DNA of 46,186 bases from Pseudanabaena sp. lw0831. Lineage in GTDB: Bacteria; Cyanobacteriota; Cyanobacteriia; Pseudanabaenales; Pseudanabaenaceae. Below, one piece after another: positions 42,106 through 46,186 of the stretch; position 1 is the first letter of the stretch; the number at the start of each line of letters is the position of its first letter. The notes beneath the pieces were generated by a model. That model was given only the letters and a program-made list of their open reading frames with translations. It ran no database searches and was not told where the DNA came from. The translations under genes were made by a program, and so were the position numbers. The stretch covers positions 1 through 46,186 of the forward strand of contig NZ_BBJB01000001.1 in NCBI RefSeq assembly GCF_016584665.1. The letters run 5' to 3'.

Positions 42106-42155
42106 AAGTTGATTGATAAAATATTTGGCGATCGCGAAGATAAAGTTGAAGTTAA
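42106..42155 (+). pseudogene. fragment related to the 43228 gene
   Basis: The frame KLIDKIFGDREDKVEVK matches the N-terminal segment LLDKIFRDREGKVVLAQ of the gene at 43228-43539. The bases are also alike (GATAAAATATT, GCGATCGCGAAG). It has no intact start and no membrane part. Confidence 0.65.
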
Positions 42156-42201
42156 AAGTATGTTTGCGAAGTTTTACGGGGTAAAAATGAGCGGAAAAGC
42201 T

Positions 42202-43167
42202 CTAAGTTCCTTGAGGCTGAATCACCAACACGCGGACTTTAGAATTAGTTGTGGCAATATCTAAATCTGTTGGATCGTTTTGATTTTGTTCTAAGTCAAG
42301 TCTTAATCCCAGAAAATTCAGGGATTGGCAAATAAGTTCGCGGATGATCTCTGTATTCTCACTTAATTCAGCTGTAAATACCAAACCATCCATACCACCT
42401 AAACTCATCAACATGGAACCAAGGCACGATCGCAAACGCTGAATGTAAATATCCAAGGCTTGTTTTGCTCTAGAATTATCCGTTTCAATCTCAGATGCTA
42501 CCGATCGCGGGTCTTCTGACGCTTGAGCAACATCCATTAAATTCGATTCTTTAACCACTTCTCGCTTTGAAGAATCATCTTTGTTGTTATCTTGCCGCAT
42601 CATTTCACTCAAAACACTTGGGTCAATTGAGCCAGAGCTATAATCAATCATCAAACCTTCTAAAGGCGTGAATCCTTTAGCCGTATCAATGATCTGACCA
42701 TTGTGGATTGCGGCAAGAGAACAACCACCGTCTAAATTGCAAGTAATCAGACGCAGTTCGTTGAGATTGCGCTCTAAGATTTGGGCAGCTCGTTCAGCGC
42801 AATACTGGTGAACGCTTTCATTAAGTCCAAAATGTCGTTGATCAACATCTACAGGAACGATAGGAAGTGAAGGGACTGTAGCAAGATTAGAACTCTTAGA
42901 AGCTACCGTAAGTTCATCAGCAGTAGTATCTTTAGGTTCTGCTGGTGGATTGGAAGCAATCTCTCGCCAATCTAAATCTAATTTTGCACAAATTTCAAAA
43001 AAGGTAAACCGCTCAACTGCTTTCCCTGCAAAAAAACGATAAATCGGTTGACGTGTTTTTATACCGACTTCAATGGCAAGATACTCTTGAGTCCAACCTT
43101 TACTATTAAACTGCTGCTTGGCTTGTTTAATTCCTGCTGGTGATGCATGTAGGGATCGCTTAGAGAT
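42202..43167 (-). CDS. HTH - degenerate acetate-kinase-like fusion with abnormal start
   Basis: An uninterrupted frame of about 321 codons. Residues 1-65 (SKRSLHASPAGIKQAKQQFN, WTQEYLAIEVGIKTRQPIYR, FFEICAKLDLDWREIAS) match the HTH found at the N-terminus of cyanobacterial NACHT proteins. After a linker comes the C-terminal lobe of acetate kinase: HQYCAERAAQILERNLNELR, LITCNLDGG, AKGFTPLEGLM, SSGSIDP; then an acidic insertion of about 50 residues; then QALDIYIQRLRSCLGSML, LVFTAELSEN. Compared with AckA, the HLGNG His is Asn, the GTRSGDIDP Arg is Ser, the chain stops before PTNEE, and the whole N-terminal lobe is missing. Catalysis is therefore unlikely. No ATG/GTG/TTG precedes the HTH in frame except ATG 43198-43200, followed six codons later by TAG (43180-43182). 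An AGGA precedes ATC at 43165-43167, where homologues would have ATG. It may be a pseudogene or use non-standard initiation. Confidence 0.6.
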   Translation of the reverse strand: MSKRSLHASPAGIKQAKQQFNSKGWTQEYLAIEVGIKTRQPIYRFFAGKAVERFTFFEICAKLDLDWREIASNPPAEPKDTTADELTVASKSSNLATVPSLPIVPVDVDQRHFGLNESVHQYCAERAAQILERNLNELRLITCNLDGGCSLAAIHNGQIIDTAKGFTPLEGLMIDYSSGSIDPSVLSEMMRQDNNKDDSSKREVVKESNLMDVAQASEDPRSVASEIETDNSRAKQALDIYIQRLRSCLGSMLMSLGGMDGLVFTAELSENTEIIRELICQSLNFLGLRLDLEQNQNDPTDLDIATTNSKVRVLVIQPQGT

Positions 43168-43227
43168 AGTAGTAAGTTCCTATTTATAACTCGTTTTCAT
43201 ATTATATTATCTCTAATTAATGCTTTA

Positions 43228-43539
43228 GTGATTCAATATATATATTTTTTTAACAAAATCAAACACTTGGAAAACACATTGCTCGATAAAATATTCCGCG
43301 ATCGCGAAGGCAAAGTCGTTCTCGCTCAGATGCCCAACTTACCTCTCATAGTTTGGATTGTGGCTAGTTTATTGCGTCTAGTTTTTACAACAGGCAAAGT
43401 TAATATTGGATTAGAAGCGATCGCTTTTGGCTCTCTGTTTACTTGGGCTTGGGAAGAATTATTTCAAGGAGTTAATTACTTTCGGAGAGCATTAGGGCTT
43501 TTGGTGCTTATTGGTCTGATTGTGTCAAAAATTCAGTAG
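43228..43539 (+). CDS. small cyanobacterial membrane protein, two to three TM
   Basis: The 103-residue frame starts with GTG; TTG codons at 43267 or 43279 may be the real start. A conserved-looking soluble N-terminus, LLDKIFRDREGKVVLAQMPN, precedes hydrophobic segments LPLIVWIVASLLRLVF, GLEAIAFGSLFTWAWEELF and LGLLVLIGLIVSKIQ. Function unknown. It is divergent from the HTH/acetate-kinase-like frame with only about 30 bases between them. A fragment of a relative lies at 42106-42155. Confidence 0.65.
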   Translation: MIQYIYFFNKIKHLENTLLDKIFRDREGKVVLAQMPNLPLIVWIVASLLRLVFTTGKVNIGLEAIAFGSLFTWAWEELFQGVNYFRRALGLLVLIGLIVSKIQ

Positions 43540-43770
43540 CTTGGCGAGACTAGCGATCTCGACACGAAAAAAAAGAAATGATTAGCTGTGCTTTGCATAG
43601 CCGATTGTTTTTACTGTAAATATTTGTTATGTTTTCATGCAACTTATACAATTTATACGGAACTAAACCACGATTTTAAACAACAGAATAACTACGATAG
43701 TAGTTGTAAATGAGACTTAGTAGGAATCTCAGAAGATCTACTTTAATTTTATTAGCATAGGAAAATCAAT

Positions 43771-44688
43771 ATGGATAAAGAGATTAAAGCTAGTTCAGAT
43801 GCATTAGATAATTCAATAAGTGCCAAAGCAGTTCCTCTTAAAAATGTACTCGATCAAAGCGAAGAAATCAAAGCAAATGTAGAGGAGGCTGCTGGGCAAA
43901 TTGGTTCGGTGAATGCAGTCCTTACAAATGATGCTAAGGTCATGCCCCCATTTCCGACTATCGATGAGGTGATCGCTCAGAACGAAGAAGCCGAGAAAAA
44001 GGTAGTAAAAGCTGCGGAAGATCTGCAACAGGTTAATGCCGAACTCACCAAGCAAGTGGCTGAGAGAATCAACATCGAATCTGAACTGCGGGAAACAAAA
44101 AATGACCTACTTGAGGTACGTGCAGATTTATCAAAATCCCAAGAAAAAGAGAAAGGTGCAATACATATTGCACTTCACGATCCACTAACGGGACTTCCAA
44201 ATCGTTTGTTACTAGAACAGCGTCTCGAGCATGGATTGACTCAATCAAGACGGTATGATAGAAAGCTTGCCCTCATGTTTATTGACTTAGATAAATTTAA
44301 GAACATTAATGATTCCTATGGTCATGCCATTGGGGATAGAGTCCTAATTACTGTGGCAAAACGTTTACAAGCTTTTATTAGGGGAGAAGATATCGTTAGT
44401 CGATGGGGAGGAGATGAGTTTGTGTGCGTTTTATTAAATATCAATCTTGAATCCGATGTGATTAGTCTTGCTGAAAAGATGGTTAATCGGATTTCTGAGA
44501 CTTGTGAGTTTGACGGAATTGTTCTTTCAATAAGTGCCACTATTGGAATTGCCATATGTCCTAGAGATGGAGAAACGGCTGAAATTCTTTTTAAACAGGT
44601 TGACAGAGCTATGTATAAATCTAAAGGCACAGATCAGCGAGTAATGCTGTTTAACGCATCTATTTTAGATAGTCCTGACGATGGATAA
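43771..44688 (+). CDS. diguanylate cyclase with N-terminal coiled coil
   Basis: The 305-residue protein has residues 1-135 as a charged coiled coil (AEKKVVKAAEDLQQVNAELT, RETKNDLLEVRADLSKSQEK) without a known sensor domain. A full GGDEF domain follows: HDPLTGLPNRLLLEQRLEHG, FIDLDKFKNINDSYGHAIGD, SRWGGDEFVCVLL, with an RGED I-site five residues before GGDEF. It should make c-di-GMP and be product-inhibited. The next gene begins 5 bases after its stop. Confidence 0.92.
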   Translation: MDKEIKASSDALDNSISAKAVPLKNVLDQSEEIKANVEEAAGQIGSVNAVLTNDAKVMPPFPTIDEVIAQNEEAEKKVVKAAEDLQQVNAELTKQVAERINIESELRETKNDLLEVRADLSKSQEKEKGAIHIALHDPLTGLPNRLLLEQRLEHGLTQSRRYDRKLALMFIDLDKFKNINDSYGHAIGDRVLITVAKRLQAFIRGEDIVSRWGGDEFVCVLLNINLESDVISLAEKMVNRISETCEFDGIVLSISATIGIAICPRDGETAEILFKQVDRAMYKSKGTDQRVMLFNASILDSPDDG

Positions 44689-44693
44689 ATACT

Positions 44694-45374
44694 TTGGATA
44701 GTATAGTCAAAGATAAACTTTCTCACAGATGGAGAGTGCGATCGCGCTTAATTTTATCCATCCTTGTTGCTTTAATCGTGTTAGTTTTACTTCCATCTTG
44801 GTTTAGCCTGTCCACAAAGATTCTCTGTGTATGGGATGCGGGGATGATCAGTTTTTTAGCCGCAACTTGGGCGTTAATGGTGCAAGCAAAGCCAAAAACA
44901 ATGCGCCGTAATGCTCAAAGCCAAGATGAAGGACGATTAGTAATCTTGAGCATAGTTACCACTGCTTCATGTGCCAGCATATTTGCGATCGCATTTATCT
45001 TAAAAGAAACAAAAGGAAAAGATATAAGTATCTTAATTCCCCATCTAATTCTTGCCGTGGTCACAATTATTGGCTCATGGTTACTCGTTCACACGATTTT
45101 TGCAATGCACTATGCTCATGAATATTATCAGGATCACCAAACTCAAAGTGAATGTAAAGCAGGAGGACTAGCTTTCCCTGAGGATATTGAGCCAGATTAT
45201 TGGGATTTTTTATATTTCTCTTTTGTGATCGGTATGACTAGTCAAGTTTCAGATGTCCAGATTACTTCGCGATCGCTGAGGCGTTTATCTTTATTGCATA
45301 GTGTGCTCTCTTTTTTCTTCAATACTGCAATTGTGGCAATGAGTATTAATATTATTGCTGGACTAACTCAGTAA
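44694..45374 (+). CDS. DUF1345 membrane protein
   Basis: The 226-residue protein from a TTG start, the only start codon near the preceding stop, has about five membrane helices. Family features: ILCVWDAGMISFLAATWALM, DEGRLVILSIVTTASCASIF, AMHYAHEYY and DFLYFSFVIGMTSQVSDVQI. Function is unknown. It is probably co-transcribed with the diguanylate cyclase gene. Confidence 0.85.
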   Translation: MDSIVKDKLSHRWRVRSRLILSILVALIVLVLLPSWFSLSTKILCVWDAGMISFLAATWALMVQAKPKTMRRNAQSQDEGRLVILSIVTTASCASIFAIAFILKETKGKDISILIPHLILAVVTIIGSWLLVHTIFAMHYAHEYYQDHQTQSECKAGGLAFPEDIEPDYWDFLYFSFVIGMTSQVSDVQITSRSLRRLSLLHSVLSFFFNTAIVAMSINIIAGLTQ

Positions 45375-45399
45375 CTATAGCCAATCAAGTCAAGATATA

Positions 45400-45450
45400 A
45401 AAACCAAAAGAGAGTTACGGTGCTTTGCACCGTAACTCTCTTTTGGTTTT
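45400..45450 (+). terminator. 24-bp perfect hairpin after the DUF1345 gene
   Basis: Arms 45400-45423 and 45427-45450 are fully complementary with loop TTT (tip GC-ttt-GC). The right arm ends in GGTTTT. Its outer arms and the downstream TTTGCCCTA...CAGCTATA module match the one at 12973-13055. Confidence 0.75.
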
Positions 45451-45692
45451 TGGCTTTGCCCTAATAGCGCCAGCTATAGCTATATAGTTAATTGTAAAGA
45501 CTTGTATGATTCTAGTACAATCCATTCAATTTATACGATGGTTAAACACTATCTAAAACCGTAAGATGTCAAGATAAATATACAGCGTTGAAGTGCAGGT
45601 TTCTTTCCCAGCAGAAGGTAAGAAAACAAACTGAAGTACCTCGCTTACTTGAAAAGAGCAATAGAGGCTCAGCGTAATTACAGGGAGGCATT
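45451..45692. other. intergenic stretch upstream of the small ORF and nblA
   Basis: No gene was seen. It contains the shared downstream module of the hairpin (to about 45485) and AT-rich sequence likely to hold promoters for the following small genes. No convincing GTA-N8-TAC NtcA site was found. Confidence 0.4.
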
Positions 45693-45779
45693 ATGAATAC
45701 ACCAGTTGACAGCTTTACTAAACTACTTCTTGATAATTTAGAAGTGATTGAAGATTCTGCAAAATATTTATATCTTTAA
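45693..45779 (+). CDS. 28-residue ORF with a strong ribosome-binding site
   Basis: GGGAGG lies four bases before the ATG, one of the best Shine-Dalgarno matches in the window. The frame encodes MNTPVDSFTKLLLDNLEVIE, then DSAKYLYL, an amphipathic acidic peptide, and ends TAA. No family recognised. It could be a leader peptide for nblA or a broken gene. Confidence 0.4.
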   Translation: MNTPVDSFTKLLLDNLEVIEDSAKYLYL

Positions 45780-45953
45780 AAGGATAGTATTCAGTCTGCA
45801 ACGAAAAATCATCAATAAGTACCTTGGCGCAATTAAAACCCAGATTCAAAACTTATGCTGCCGCACAGCAGGAGGTATGGGTTCAAGATTTTATATTTAA
45901 TTGTGCTTACCTACTTACTTTACACTTTGTAGCAAGTTATGAGGATTAAATAA

Positions 45954-46133
45954 ATGAGTGACTTAACTTTTGAAAAACAATTTTCCCATGCCATGTTTTG
46001 CCAACAGGTTGAAAATATTGACATAGATACCGCTAAAAAATTGTTAGCCGATTTACATCTGCTCTACTTAGGACAGCAAGCGATGTTTACAATGCTTGTT
46101 AAGCAAGATGGTTTCATGGAGCGCGTTAGCTAG
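45954..46133 (+). CDS. nblA: phycobilisome degradation protein NblA
   Basis: The 59-residue protein matches the NblA pattern: LTFEKQFSHAMFCQQVENID, then TAKKLLADLHLLYLGQQAMF, then TMLVKQDGF. NblA is a small helical adaptor that brings the Clp protease to phycobiliproteins during nitrogen or sulfur starvation. GAGG lies 11 bases upstream. Residues usual in the second helix (RQMMxRE) are changed to LLYLGQQ, so it is a divergent member. Confidence 0.8.
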   Translation: MSDLTFEKQFSHAMFCQQVENIDIDTAKKLLADLHLLYLGQQAMFTMLVKQDGFMERVS

Positions 46134-46186
46134 ATTGCTTTAGGGACTTACACAAAATAATAAAAACCAAAAATGTTGCGGCGGGC

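Noticed and set aside
43540-43770. Gene or structured RNA between 43540 and 43770
   Set aside because: AT-rich, only weak dyads and no open frame with a plausible start; probably just the promoter region of the diguanylate cyclase gene.
45640-45660. NtcA site upstream of nblA (GTACCTCGCTTAC)
   Set aside because: The spacing is seven instead of eight bases and no properly placed -10 box was found.
46160-46186. Complete hairpin at the right edge
   Set aside because: Only the probable left arm lies within the window, so the structure cannot be confirmed.

Overview
The window looks like chromosome of a filamentous cyanobacterium, most likely Pseudanabaena-like (inference). The evidence is abundant HIP1 octamers (GCGATCGC), an NDH-1 NdhF subunit, an NblA phycobilisome-degradation protein, an OprB/SLH 'iron uptake' porin, cyanobacterial DUF families (DUF3110, DUF3122) and many intergenic hairpins with GCGGCGCGAAGCGCCGC-type tips. 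No rRNA, tRNA or CRISPR array was seen.

Layout. 1-538: start of a methyltransferase gene and a nested pair of MITE-like elements. 539-9.8 kb: housekeeping and metabolic genes (NodU-type carbamoyltransferase, DUF3110, hotdog thioesterase, argJ, an ArsS-type radical SAM enzyme, HPt protein, class I aminotransferase, ndhF). 9.9-16.4 kb: a probable purine/ureide nitrogen-scavenging locus. It holds a stand-alone allophanate-hydrolase C-terminal domain, 5-hydroxyisourate hydrolase, an outer-membrane porin and a NitT/TauT-type ABC transporter. Its transcription units are tied together by a shared ATACTGTATACA palindromic site. 16.6-25.8 kb: ddl, a higBA toxin-antitoxin operon behind six identical 36-bp tandem repeats, a NurA nuclease gene overlapping a REC-PAS-GGDEF-EAL protein, and a large hybrid histidine kinase. 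26-31.5 kb: coiled-coil protein, rhodanese/DsbA-like pair, and a three-gene operon of solute-binding, VWA and coiled-coil proteins. 31.5-43.5 kb: a thioredoxin-permease-P-type ATPase operon and a run of small membrane or secreted proteins, interspersed with decayed gene copies and repeats. 43.7-46.2 kb: diguanylate cyclase, DUF1345 protein and nblA.

Most notable points. (1) An open frame of about 320 codons at 42202-43167(-) fuses an HTH domain of the kind found at the N-terminus of cyanobacterial NACHT proteins to a catalytically degraded acetate-kinase-like domain. It has no normal start codon: the only upstream in-frame ATG is separated from it by a TAG. (2) The shared operator suggests an undescribed purine/ureide regulon. 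(3) At least fifteen very long, nearly perfect hairpins, most with tiny loops, sit at gene ends and often include the stop codons. (4) Tandem repeats duplicate a ribosome-binding site plus start codon (36971-37022), and others fill the higBA leader.
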